From positions 1 to 58,256 of the forward strand of contig QQUE01000016.1 in assembly GCA_008501765.1 (NCBI GenBank): DNA of 58,256 nt, written 5' to 3'. Both the position numbers and the translations under genes were made by a program. The DNA is from Calditrichota bacterium (GTDB taxonomy: Bacteria; Zhuqueibacterota; Zhuqueibacteria; Zhuqueibacterales; Geothermadaptataceae). A model generated the notes under the pieces. That model made no database searches, was not told where the DNA came from, and saw only the letters and a list, made by a program, of their open reading frames with translations. Shown piece after piece: positions 26,632-34,518 of this stretch (positions within the stretch are counted from its first letter, which is position 1; every line of letters begins with the position of its first letter).

Positions 26632-28182
26632 TTATAATGGAATATTTCCATGTTTGCGTTTTGGATTCGTATCCACCTTGTTTTCAAGCATTTGCAACGC
26701 CGATATAATTTCCTGCCTCGTGGTTGAAGGCTGAATCACATCATCAATATAGCCGCGCTCGGCAGCAATATAGGGATTGGCGAATTTATCACCGTATTCC
26801 TCGGTCCGCTCCTGTAGCAGTTCTTCCGGTTTCTCTGCCTGTTCGAGTTCCTTTTTGAATATAATTTCTGCAGCCCCTTTGGGTCCCATGACGGCAATTT
26901 CTGCAGTTGGCCAAGCCAGATTGACATCACCACGAATGTGTTTTGAACTCATAACGTCGTAGGCACCACCGTAGGCTTTGCGGGTTATCACGGTAATTTT
27001 CGGTACCGTTGCCTCACAATAAGCGTAGAGCAGTTTTGCCCCGTGGCGAATAATTCCCTGCCATTCCTGTTCCGTGCCCGGGAGAAAACCAGGAACGTCG
27101 ACAAAAGTGACAAGAGGAATATTGAAAGCGTCGCAAAAACGTACGAAGCGGGCGGCTTTAACCGAGGCGTTGATATTGAGTACCCCGGCCATCATGGTGG
27201 GTTGATTGGCAATAATTCCCACCGACTTGCCTCCGCAGCGTGCAAATCCGACGATAATGTTACCGGCATATTCTTCGTGTACCTCCATAAAGTCTCCATC
27301 ATCAACAACAAATGTGATGATTTCTTTCATATCGTAAGGCACTGAAGCAGAGGCAGGAATAATCGAATCAAGTTTGGGCTCGGTTCGGTCTGCAGGATCT
27401 TTTGTTTCTTTTTCAGGCGGTTCCTCAGCATTATTCTGCGGGATAAAAGTCATGAGTCTGCGGATGTGCAGCAAACAATCGACTTCGCTTTTTTCATTGA
27501 AATGCGCTACACCGCTTTTCTGTGAGTGGGTTGAGGAGCCGCCCAGTTCGTCAAATGTCACATTCTCATGCGTGACTGTTTTTACTACATTTGGCCCGGT
27601 TACAAACATATGGCTCGTTTTCTCTACCATAAATATAAAATCAGTAATTGCGGGCGAATACACGGCACCACCAGCACACGGCCCGACGACTGCTGAAATC
27701 TGCGGGATCACACCGGAAGCAAGTGTATTGCGAAGAAAAATCTCTGCGTAGGCGCCAAGACTGGCCACGCCCTCCTGGATTCGGGCTCCTCCGGAATCGT
27801 TGATTCCAATTACGGGCGCTCCATTTTTAAGGGCGAGGTCCATTATTTTGCATATTTTTTCGCCATGGGCCTCCGAAAGGGAACCACCAAATACAGTGAA
27901 ATCCTGGGAAAAAAGATAGACAAGGCGACCATCGATGCGGCCGTATCCGGTGACAACCCCATCTCCATAATACTTTTGTTTGTCCAATCCAAAGCTGTCT
28001 GAATGATGCCGCACAAGCATGTCCATCTCGTGAAAGCTGCCTTTATCTAACAAAATATCAATGCGCTCTCGTGCAGTCAGTTTCCCTTTTTTATGTTGGG
28101 ATTCTATTCGCTTGGCGCCACCACCTTCTAATGCCGATTTCTTTTTGTTCTTCAGTTCATTTAGTTTGTCAGTGTGCTGCAT
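26632..28182 (-). CDS. pccB: Acyl-CoA carboxylase carboxyltransferase subunit (PccB-like)
   Basis: Transfers CO2 from carboxybiotin to an acyl-CoA, most often propionyl- or acetyl-CoA. The 516 residues show the double crotonase-like fold: [20 protein letters not shown] near the start, [20 protein letters not shown], the oxyanion loop [13 protein letters not shown], then [17 protein letters not shown] and the C-terminal [34 protein letters not shown] and [11 protein letters not shown]. These match propionyl-CoA carboxylase beta chains and the related decarboxylase alpha chains. Substrate cannot be settled by reading. It heads the - strand run pccB, STAS, accC. Confidence 0.93.
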   Translation of the reverse strand: MQHTDKLNELKNKKKSALEGGGAKRIESQHKKGKLTARERIDILLDKGSFHEMDMLVRHHSDSFGLDKQKYYGDGVVTGYGRIDGRLVYLFSQDFTVFGGSLSEAHGEKICKIMDLALKNGAPVIGINDSGGARIQEGVASLGAYAEIFLRNTLASGVIPQISAVVGPCAGGAVYSPAITDFIFMVEKTSHMFVTGPNVVKTVTHENVTFDELGGSSTHSQKSGVAHFNEKSEVDCLLHIRRLMTFIPQNNAEEPPEKETKDPADRTEPKLDSIIPASASVPYDMKEIITFVVDDGDFMEVHEEYAGNIIVGFARCGGKSVGIIANQPTMMAGVLNINASVKAARFVRFCDAFNIPLVTFVDVPGFLPGTEQEWQGIIRHGAKLLYAYCEATVPKITVITRKAYGGAYDVMSSKHIRGDVNLAWPTAEIAVMGPKGAAEIIFKKELEQAEKPEELLQERTEEYGDKFANPYIAAERGYIDDVIQPSTTRQEIISALQMLENKVDTNPKRKHGNIPL

Positions 28183-28391
28183 ATTGAACCAGGTAATTGA
28201 AAATATTAAGTTTGCTATCTTTGAATTTTAATGGGAATATTAATCAAGAATGGGTAAAAAAGCAATACATTTTGTAAATACAGGTGATTTGCCGCAGAAT
28301 TAATGATTTCCTTTTTTATAGCTTTTTCAAAAATAAGGTCATCTATTCTTGGGAATTCGCACGCTTTCTATCTTCGGATTGAGTATCAAAA

Positions 28392-28763
28392 TTAGCGTGC
28401 GCAATCAGAGTTAACTCGCCTGTTGATAAAGAAATGAAATAACACGGCTCCACCTGCATATGCAATAATGTCAAATAGATCGCGTGTATGGTTTTGTGAA
28501 ATCCACGGCAAGATTCCTTCGAAAACCAGTGCTATAAAGAGAACTGAAAAAATGACCTGTTTGATTGGTAAATAATAAGTTTGTTCCTTGAAAACAAAGC
28601 GCTGTTGTACATACAAAATACCTGCAAGGAGGAGCGGCAAACAGAGGAAATCATCCAGATAGCTGGATAAAAAAATAGTTTTGAAAAATAAAAATTCAAA
28701 CAAGTGAAAGAGTCCAAATAGCGTCAGACAGCCAAGCACTATTTTATTTTTCAACAGGTCCAA
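28392..28763 (-). CDS. Small VanZ-like / Mg-citrate-transporter-like membrane protein
   Basis: A 123-residue protein with four hydrophobic segments. The motif SYLDDFLCLPLLLAG (about 34-48), the later FEGILPWISQNHTRD and a C-terminal AYAGGAVLFHFFINR resemble small membrane proteins of Bacteroidota often labelled magnesium-citrate secondary transporter; that label is doubtful for so short a protein. The start is TTG at 28763, one base after the stop codon of a 29-codon gene, with no ribosome-binding site of its own, so translation is probably coupled. Function is unknown. Confidence 0.75.
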   Translation of the reverse strand: MDLLKNKIVLGCLTLFGLFHLFEFLFFKTIFLSSYLDDFLCLPLLLAGILYVQQRFVFKEQTYYLPIKQVIFSVLFIALVFEGILPWISQNHTRDLFDIIAYAGGAVLFHFFINRRVNSDCAR

Positions 28764-28764
28764 T

Positions 28765-28854
28765 TTAAATACTCAACAATGCAATAATCGTCGATAAAAC
28801 CGATAGTGAGATAACAGTCGTTAGCCAGCTAATCCATGTCAGTTTTACTTTCAT
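28765..28854 (-). CDS. 29-residue single-TM peptide, translationally coupled
   Basis: A short gene: ATG at 28854, stop TAA at 28765-28767. It begins MKVKLTWISWLTTVIS and ends in ALLSI. Two basic residues, then a single hydrophobic segment spanning nearly the whole peptide, give an N-in small membrane protein. A good ribosome-binding site (AAAAGGAA, about 5-8 nt upstream) supports translation. The stop is followed by one base and then the TTG start of the next membrane gene. Either a functional small membrane peptide or a leader that couples translation is plausible. Confidence 0.6.
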   Translation of the reverse strand: MKVKLTWISWLTTVISLSVLSTIIALLSI

Positions 28855-28878
28855 CCGATTCCTTTTCATTTTTCATTC

Positions 28879-29082
28879 GTGCAAACCCGTTGTGCAGAAT
28901 TCAATCTAATCTGTCACAAGTCGATCTTTTCTCGTCATTCCGTCATTCTTTTAGACGGAATCCATCGTTTTACAGTCTAATCCCATTTGGATTCCCGCTA
29001 AAATTGTGCGGAGCCGCAGGCCGGCGCCAGCAAAATGACGAATAAATAGAAAAATTTTCTATTCTGCACAACGAGTTAGTGC
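28879..29082. repeat. ~200-bp inverted-repeat element (MITE-like)
   Basis: Ends are GTGCAAACCCGTTGTGCAGAAT (28879-28900, given here as its two halves GTGCAAACCCG and TTGTGCAGAAT) and its near-inverse ATTCTGCACAACG-A-GTT (29061-29077). The 13-bp core CGTTGTGCAGAAT / ATTCTGCACAACG is perfect. Inside are CGTCATTCCGTCATTC and AAAATGACG. No gene of useful length is present. It begins just upstream of the ribosome-binding site of the 29-codon gene, so it may supply that gene's promoter or 5' leader. Confidence 0.65.
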
Positions 29083-29090
29083 AAATAAAA

Positions 29091-29118
29091 AAAGCCATCC
29101 TCATTGGAATGGCTTTTT
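29091..29118 (-). terminator. Terminator of the LysR gene
   Basis: AAGCCATCC (29092-29100) and GGAATGGCTT (29106-29115) form a hairpin with a 5-nt loop and one bulge. On the - strand it is followed by TTTTTTATTTG, so it serves the LysR gene that ends at 29171; the + side also has TTTTT. Confidence 0.8.
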
Positions 29119-29170
29119 GAAATTATATCATTTTTTTGAGATCGGACATAATCTCATAAAGAATAAATTT

Positions 29171-30061
29171 TTACCTTGGTCCAAATTCGTCACGCAGTAA
29201 TTCGATGAATTTATTTTCTGCGTTCGAAAGGATGCGTCCTTTTTTCGCTATCACCGCAATTTCGCGTTCGATCGGCACGCCATCGAGTTCCAGGCCTTTC
29301 AGTATGCCACGTTCGATTTCTTCGCGAATTGAGTTTGCAGGCACGATAGAAAGTCCGGTTCCATTTTCAACGATGCGTTTGATCGTCTCGACATTATCCA
29401 GTGTCATAGTGATCTTTGGCTGAACGTTATTTTTCCGCAAGATTTTATCGAGCAACTTTCGTGTGGGAATATTGCGCTCAAAAGCGATGAAGGCTTCGTC
29501 ATTCAGCTCTTCAATTTTGATGGAATCCCGTGACCCGAATTTATGGGTTGGGGCAACAACCACAACCATTCTCTGTTTCCAGCACGGGTGAATATCGAGT
29601 TGACGGTTTTTTTGTGGTTCTGCAACGACCCCAAGATGGGCCATGTTTCCGAGCACATCCTGATAAATTTCTGCAGAGTGACGGTAGGTTAAATGCACCT
29701 TGACTTCAGAAAATTTGGACATAAATTTCTGCACGTACATTGGCAAATCGTGCAATCCGATGGTATAAATGCTTTCGAGTTTGATCGTTCCCGCGATTAC
29801 ATTCGCCAATTCGTTAATTTCAACACGCGCGGATTCCAGTAGTTGCAAGATATCCTTGCACGTTCTGTAGAAAACTTCACCTGCCGGGGTTAGTGCAAGA
29901 TTTCTCTGTGCACGTTCAATCATGCGTACACCAAACTCATTTTCGATATGGCTAATTTGCTGGCTTACGGCTGATTGCGTGAGGTGGTTGACTTTTGCCG
30001 CTTCAGAAAAGGAGTGCAGTTCAACAACGTCACAAAAGGTTTTTAATGTGCGAATTTGCAT
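29171..30061 (-). CDS. LysR-family transcriptional regulator
   Basis: A 296-residue regulator. The N-terminal winged helix-turn-helix is clear (LKTFCDVVELHSFSEAAKV, then LTQSAVSQQISHIENEF). The substrate-binding domain (about 90-290) is of the periplasmic-binding type. The inducer and targets are unknown. The closest gene transcribed away from it is the MEMO-like gene 580 nt upstream; sulfur-assimilation genes lie on the same side further on, which would fit a CysB-type role, but that is a guess. A terminator follows at 29091. Confidence 0.93.
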   Translation of the reverse strand: MQIRTLKTFCDVVELHSFSEAAKVNHLTQSAVSQQISHIENEFGVRMIERAQRNLALTPAGEVFYRTCKDILQLLESARVEINELANVIAGTIKLESIYTIGLHDLPMYVQKFMSKFSEVKVHLTYRHSAEIYQDVLGNMAHLGVVAEPQKNRQLDIHPCWKQRMVVVVAPTHKFGSRDSIKIEELNDEAFIAFERNIPTRKLLDKILRKNNVQPKITMTLDNVETIKRIVENGTGLSIVPANSIREEIERGILKGLELDGVPIEREIAVIAKKGRILSNAENKFIELLRDEFGPR

Positions 30062-30641
30062 GGATTTTTCACCAATATCGTAATTTATAAATTTTATTAA
30101 TTTTTTCTCTACAAGTAATAATCTATTATTATTTTTTTTAAAAACAACTTATTTTGCAATAAACATAAGTATATTTAATTATTTTTTGCCGGAAGCTGTA
30201 GTTTAATTGATTGAATTCTTTCTTTTTATCGTCATTTTTTTATTTTAATTTATAATTTTATCTGAATTCACTTTTCTACTGTTATATTATTCAATGTAAT
30301 AAAAATTGATTTAATCAGATTTAAAGGGTTTAATTAAGCACATTTAATGCTGCGTATTGAGCAAATTTATTAATAAATGAATAAAAATAGACACACTGGT
30401 ATTGTTTAATTGATTAAACTCAGATCATCATCCATCGAATGATGATATAACTTTCGAACGCCAAATTTGCGGAACAGAACCAAAAAAACAGTTTTTGGGA
30501 CAATAAAATAGCGGTGCAGAAACAAGATTTTTTGCCCGCGTTCGCATTTTTAAAATTATTAGTTGGATGAAAATAACAGCAATAAAACTTCTCTTTCTTC
30601 TGTTAATATATATTCTGAATGCTCAGGAAAGGATTTCTTTG
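30062..30641. promoter_or_regulatory. AT-rich divergent region with repeated GTTTAATTGATT motif
   Basis: The 580 bp between the divergent LysR and MEMO-like genes are strongly AT-rich and contain no gene. GTTTAATTGATTGAA (30201-30215) and GTTTAATTGATTAAA (30404-30418) are near-identical copies 203 bp apart. The second is an interrupted palindrome (GTTTAAT-TG-ATTAAAC). They are candidate regulator sites, possibly for the adjacent LysR protein. A signal-peptide-like frame just before the MEMO gene starts at 30567. Confidence 0.4.
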
Positions 30642-31868
30642 ATGAACACAAAGCCACGGCTTCGCTATGTCGAAGCTTTCCCTGTGGAAACCGAAAATGG
30701 ACAGATGATTGCGTTGCGGGATCCGGCAGGAATCGCAACGGAAACGATAGTGCTCAGCCATGCAGCCGTTTATATTTTACAATACTTTACCGGGGAACAC
30801 GATATAGATGACATAATGCGTATTTTGAGCAGGGAAACAGACCTGAGCATCGAAAAAAATGAGCTGGAAGCGCTGATTGACCAACTCGATACCAACCTGT
30901 TTCTTGATAATGAAAATTTTCTAAACAGACGGAAAGACCTGGAACTCAATTTTCTATCTTCAGGGGTACGGCCGGCTCGCTATGCCGGCAATAGTTACCC
31001 CGAAAACAAAACAGAACTCCAAAATACGCTGCAGAGTTTTTACACGACGGAGGGTGGCGCAGGGCCGCCCGGAGAAATAAATGGCCAACCAACACCGGCT
31101 GGAATTATAGCGCCGCACATCGATTTGCGCATTGGCGGGAGCACATACAGCCATGCTTATAAAGCGCTGGCCGAATCGCCGCCAGCTGATTTGTATGTTA
31201 TCATTGGTACCGGGCATTCCGGATTGCAGAATATTTATTCCGTGCTGCCTATCGATTTCGAAACACCCCTCGGCAGGGTGGAAACGGATAAACAGTTTAT
31301 TAAAAATCTAAAGGACAACTCAAAATCTGATTTTTTTAGTGAAGTTCTCCCACATAAAACAGAACATGCTGTCGAATTTCAAGTCGTTTTTTTACAGCAA
31401 GCCTTGTCAAAAAGACCATTTAAAATCGTGCCAATGTTGGCCTCATTTGGTTTTCAGTTTTTACAAAATCCTCTATTTGCAGCCGAACAGGAAATGATTG
31501 CCGAATTCACACAGGCTTTGAAAAAAACGATCGCTGAATATCCCGGTAAAGTTACTGTGCTTGCCAGTGTCGACATGGCCCACGTGGGGCCGCGCTATGG
31601 TGATAATAATATTCCAGATGCTCAATTTCTTGAACTGGTAAAAGAAGCTGATATGCAAGCATTGGAAAATGTCAGGTTGGCGAACGCCGAGGGCTGGGCA
31701 AAATCAATTGCTGAAATTGAAGACCGATACCGGGTTTGTGGCTTCGCACCCGTGTACACATTGCTGCAATCCATTCAGGCTAACGAAGGGAAAATACTCA
31801 AATATGACAAAGGATTGATGGATGACAACCAGTCTGTTGTCAGCTATTGCAGCGCAGTTCTATATTAA
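30642..31868 (+). CDS. MEMO1-family protein (AmmeMemoRadiSam system protein B)
   Basis: The start at 30642 gives 408 residues. An N-terminal ~110-residue PqqD-like module (LRYVEAFPVETENGQMIALR) precedes the MEMO1/extradiol-dioxygenase-like fold: IIAPHIDLRIGG, GTGHSG, HKTEHAVEFQ, SVDMAHVGPRYG and VCGFAPVYTLL, covering the conserved His, Asp and Cys positions. MEMO1 proteins bind metal; in bacteria they are often linked to AMMECR1 and a radical-SAM protein, neither of which is here. AGGAAAGGA (30625-30633) supports this start. The open frame extends to 30567 and would add a signal-peptide-like segment (KLLFLLLIYILNAQE), which is atypical for the family, so I reject it with some doubt. Confidence 0.88.
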   Translation: MNTKPRLRYVEAFPVETENGQMIALRDPAGIATETIVLSHAAVYILQYFTGEHDIDDIMRILSRETDLSIEKNELEALIDQLDTNLFLDNENFLNRRKDLELNFLSSGVRPARYAGNSYPENKTELQNTLQSFYTTEGGAGPPGEINGQPTPAGIIAPHIDLRIGGSTYSHAYKALAESPPADLYVIIGTGHSGLQNIYSVLPIDFETPLGRVETDKQFIKNLKDNSKSDFFSEVLPHKTEHAVEFQVVFLQQALSKRPFKIVPMLASFGFQFLQNPLFAAEQEMIAEFTQALKKTIAEYPGKVTVLASVDMAHVGPRYGDNNIPDAQFLELVKEADMQALENVRLANAEGWAKSIAEIEDRYRVCGFAPVYTLLQSIQANEGKILKYDKGLMDDNQSVVSYCSAVLY

Positions 31869-31930
31869 TCCTTTGAATTTAAAAGCGCCGATGTTGGTCT
31901 TTTGTCTGCTTTTGATGTAAAGATCAGTTG

Positions 31931-32019
31931 ATGTGCCAGGCACTTAGTTGATTTCAATAAAATTGAGAAGCTAAATAAAATACTTGTTCTCGCTAAAAGC
32001 ACATAAGTGCCTGGCACAT
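31931..32019. repeat. 16-bp inverted repeat element (ATGTGCCAGGCACTTA)
   Basis: ATGTGCCAGGCACTTA (31931-31946) and its perfect inverse TAAGTGCCTGGCACAT (32004-32019) flank 57 bp of AT-rich DNA. Each arm also has internal symmetry (GTGCC-AG-GCAC). This looks like a REP/REPIN- or MITE-type element. No transposase gene is nearby. Confidence 0.75.
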
Positions 32020-32063
32020 TTTAATCGGTTAATGTGTGCGGAGATAAAATCATGAATTTGATC

Positions 32064-32102
32064 AGCCAATTCTGAGAAATATTGACGAGTTGGCTTTTTT
32101 TA
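32064..32102 (+). terminator. Hairpin terminator between the MEMO-like gene and metZ
   Basis: AGCCAA (32064-32069) and TTGGCT (32090-32095) form a stem with a 20-nt loop, followed by TTTTTTT (32095-32101). It lies about 200 nt after the MEMO-like gene and before the metZ promoter region. Confidence 0.65.
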
Positions 32103-32164
32103 AATCCAAATTGGTGAATTTCGCACCAGCTGAAATATTCATTTTTACATTTGGAAATAATTTA

Positions 32165-32193
32165 TGCACTATTCGACTTTTATTAGAGTAGTG
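32165..32193 (+). promoter_or_regulatory. Hairpin in the metZ leader
   Basis: GCACTATTC (32165-32173) pairs with GAGTAGTGC (32185-32193) with one G-U, only 17 nt before the metZ start codon. It could be a protein operator or a translational control hairpin. It does not fit a SAM riboswitch I can recognise. Confidence 0.35.
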
Positions 32194-32209
32194 CTTGTTT
32201 GGAATTTAA

Positions 32210-33409
32210 ATGGTAGAATTTATTCAACGAGATAATAGTATGCAGAAAAAAGAAACCAGGGCGATACGAACACAGATTGACAATTCACTTTTGCATGAAC
32301 ATTCGGCGCCGGTGTTTTTGACCTCCAGTTTTGTTTTTGAAAGTGCGGAGGAAGGGCGGGCTTTATTTGCGGAGGAAATGGCTGGCAACATTTATTCCCG
32401 CTTTTCTAATCCCAATACCAGTGAGTTCATTGATAAAATGGTCAGCTACGAGAATGCAGAAGCTGGCCTGGCTTACGCCACAGGCATGGCGGCGGTTTTT
32501 GGTTCACTTGCGGCACTGCTCAACAAGGGCGATCACGTCCTGGCAAGCCGGTCCTTGTTCGGCTCAACACACCATATTTTTACTAAAATTCTGCCGCGCT
32601 GGGGGATCACATGCACCTATGTGGATGCTGGAAAAAGCGAAGAATGGGAAGCCGCAATTAAGAAAAATACACGCATGCTTTTCATCGAAACACCTTCAAA
32701 TCCGGGGCTGGATTTAATCGATCTTGAATGGGCCGGAATGCTCAAAGAAAAACACGGTTTAATCCTAAATGTTGACAATACTTTTGCTACGCCGTATTTG
32801 CAAAATCCGATTGACTATGGTGCGGATTTGGTCATTCATTCTGCCACAAAATATATCGACGGACAGGGGCGCGTGTTGGGTGGTGTCGCCGTTGGCAAAA
32901 AAGAACGCATGGATGAAATGCGGTTTTTTGCCCGGCAAACTGGCCCATCTCTGTCTCCATTTAACGCCTGGCTTTTGTCGAAAAGCCTCGAAACATTAGC
33001 TGTACGTATGGAAAAGCATTGTCAAAACGCGACAGAATTAGCCAATATTCTCGATAAGCACCCGGAAATTGAGACTGCAAAATATCCATTCCTGCCGTCA
33101 TTTCCCCAGTATGATCTGGCAAGGAAACAGATGCGAGCTGGTGGAGGATTGGTTACTTTCAACGTAAAAGGCGGTTATCACCGTGCAGCCCGATTTATCG
33201 ATTCTGTGAAATTTTTAACCGTCTCCGCCAACCTCGGCGACACACGAACGATCGTCACCCACCCGGCATCAACGACACATTCAAAACTCACCGAAGAAGA
33301 GCGAGCCGCCGTTGGGATCTTTCCCGGCCTCATTCGAGTTTCTGTTGGTTTGGAAAATGTTGAAGATATCATTGCAGACATTACGCAAGCGCTTGAGCTC
33401 TCGAAATAA
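32210..33409 (+). CDS. metZ: O-succinylhomoserine sulfhydrylase-like PLP enzyme
   Basis: A Cys/Met-metabolism PLP-dependent enzyme of fold type I, 399 residues. Features are YSRFSNPNTSEFIDKM, ATGMAAVFGSLAALL, the phosphate-site FIETPSNPGLDLIDL, NVDNTFATPYLQNPI and the PLP lysine in HSATKYIDGQGRVLGG (Lys214). The -GGVAVG- and TGPSLSPFNAWLLSKSLET segments suit sulfhydrylases (MetZ/MetY) that make homocysteine from an acylated homoserine and sulfide. Related cystathionine synthases cannot be excluded. GGAA lies just before the ATG at 32210; an internal ATG at 32240 matches family N termini and is an alternative. A transporter pair for sulfur compounds follows. Confidence 0.9.
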   Translation: MVEFIQRDNSMQKKETRAIRTQIDNSLLHEHSAPVFLTSSFVFESAEEGRALFAEEMAGNIYSRFSNPNTSEFIDKMVSYENAEAGLAYATGMAAVFGSLAALLNKGDHVLASRSLFGSTHHIFTKILPRWGITCTYVDAGKSEEWEAAIKKNTRMLFIETPSNPGLDLIDLEWAGMLKEKHGLILNVDNTFATPYLQNPIDYGADLVIHSATKYIDGQGRVLGGVAVGKKERMDEMRFFARQTGPSLSPFNAWLLSKSLETLAVRMEKHCQNATELANILDKHPEIETAKYPFLPSFPQYDLARKQMRAGGGLVTFNVKGGYHRAARFIDSVKFLTVSANLGDTRTIVTHPASTTHSKLTEEERAAVGIFPGLIRVSVGLENVEDIIADITQALELSK

Positions 33410-33441
33410 AATTGCAGCTTGACCAATTTAAGGATAGAAAA

Positions 33442-33921
33442 ATGAGTGATATTATTTTGGACTCCTGGGAATGGTATATCGCTGGCCCGTTGCTCGGAGC
33501 TTTCGTCCCGATTTTGCTTCTGCTCGGCAATAAACAATTTGGCATTTCATCTTCTCTTTTGCATTTTTGTTCTTTGATTTTACCTGAAAATTCGAAGAAA
33601 ATACTGCGATATGACCCCCATGAAAATGCCTGGAAATTATACTTTGTTATTGGAATTGCTATCGGAGCCTTTATCGCGGTTAATTTCTTGTCGAGCGATC
33701 AAATTGCATTTCTTCCTGAAAAATATTATGAATTTCAAGGGCTGATTCATCTTTTCGCTGGCGGATTTTTGATTGGTTTCGGAACCCGTTACGCAGATGG
33801 CTGCACCTCCGGGCATTCAATTATGGGACTATCACTTTTACACTGGCCCAGTTTAAAAGCAACACTTGCGTTTTTTGCTGGTGGTTTAACCTACACATAT
33901 TTGGTGCTGTTTTTCTTTTAA
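33442..33921 (+). CDS. YeeE/YedE-family half-transporter 1
   Basis: A 159-residue membrane protein with about four hydrophobic segments. The motif FGTRYADGCTSGHSIMG (around residues 112-128) is typical of the YeeE/YedE (TsuA-like) family, whose conserved cysteine takes part in thiosulfate uptake. Length is about half that of full-size TsuA, and the other half is the next gene, 14 nt downstream. The start at 33442 follows AGGA (33431-33434). It is 32 nt after metZ, so these three are probably one operon for sulfur assimilation. Confidence 0.87.
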   Translation: MSDIILDSWEWYIAGPLLGAFVPILLLLGNKQFGISSSLLHFCSLILPENSKKILRYDPHENAWKLYFVIGIAIGAFIAVNFLSSDQIAFLPEKYYEFQGLIHLFAGGFLIGFGTRYADGCTSGHSIMGLSLLHWPSLKATLAFFAGGLTYTYLVLFFF

Positions 33922-33935
33922 TTTGGAATGAAAAA

Positions 33936-34343
33936 ATGAAAATTATATATGGAATTTGTGGCGTTTTTTTTGGTATCGTGTTAACGAAATCTGAAGTGAT
34001 TAGCTGGTTTCGTATTGAAAAAATGTTTCGATTTGACGAGGCACACATGTATCTTACCATCGGTTCGGCGGTGGTCGTTGGTGCCATCTCTGTTTGGCTG
34101 CTCAAAAAAGTTCAGCAAAAATCGCCATCAGCAATCCAATTTAATTTTGCCGGAAAAACCGAAACAAAGGGCTTTGTCTATGGTGGCTTTTTATTCGGAA
34201 TCGGATGGGCCATAACTGGCGCCTGTCCGGGACCTATTTTTTCACAAATAGGCGCTGGTGAATGGCCAGCTTTATTTACGTTTCTCGGTGCTGTGTTGGG
34301 TGCGTTGTTTTTTAGCGCGGTTCGGGATAAATTGCCACAGTAG
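33936..34343 (+). CDS. YeeE/YedE-family half-transporter 2 (DUF6691-like)
   Basis: A 135-residue membrane protein with four hydrophobic segments. The motif GWAITGACPGPIFSQIG (about 89-105) gives the second conserved cysteine of the split YeeE/YedE transporter. Together with the preceding gene it should form a complete permease for thiosulfate or a related sulfur anion. The ATG follows GGAATG. It ends the metZ run; a 175-nt gap without a clear terminator precedes the next gene. Confidence 0.87.
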   Translation: MKIIYGICGVFFGIVLTKSEVISWFRIEKMFRFDEAHMYLTIGSAVVVGAISVWLLKKVQQKSPSAIQFNFAGKTETKGFVYGGFLFGIGWAITGACPGPIFSQIGAGEWPALFTFLGAVLGALFFSAVRDKLPQ

Positions 34344-34518
34344 AAATTTCTGAATTTCATTGAAGTTGAAATCGGGTAGCCAGGATTCTCCTCAGCGGAA
34401 TGCCTCTCTGCAATTCCTGAAAATCAATTTTTCTATACGCCGGTTTGGTTTTATAGATTATGGTTTGTAAATAAAACAGCCTCAGCTCAAAAAAAACAAT
34501 CAAAAATGGAGGAAGAAA

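Noticed and set aside
30567-30641. Signal peptide on the MEMO-like protein
   Set aside because: The segment looks like a signal peptide, but family members are cytosolic, start at the equivalent of 30642, and a stronger ribosome-binding site precedes 30642. Kept as a doubt in the findings.
31869-32209. SAM riboswitch upstream of metZ
   Set aside because: Only a simple hairpin is seen; no multi-stem fold or conserved SAM-I, SAM-II or SAM-IV core could be recognised.
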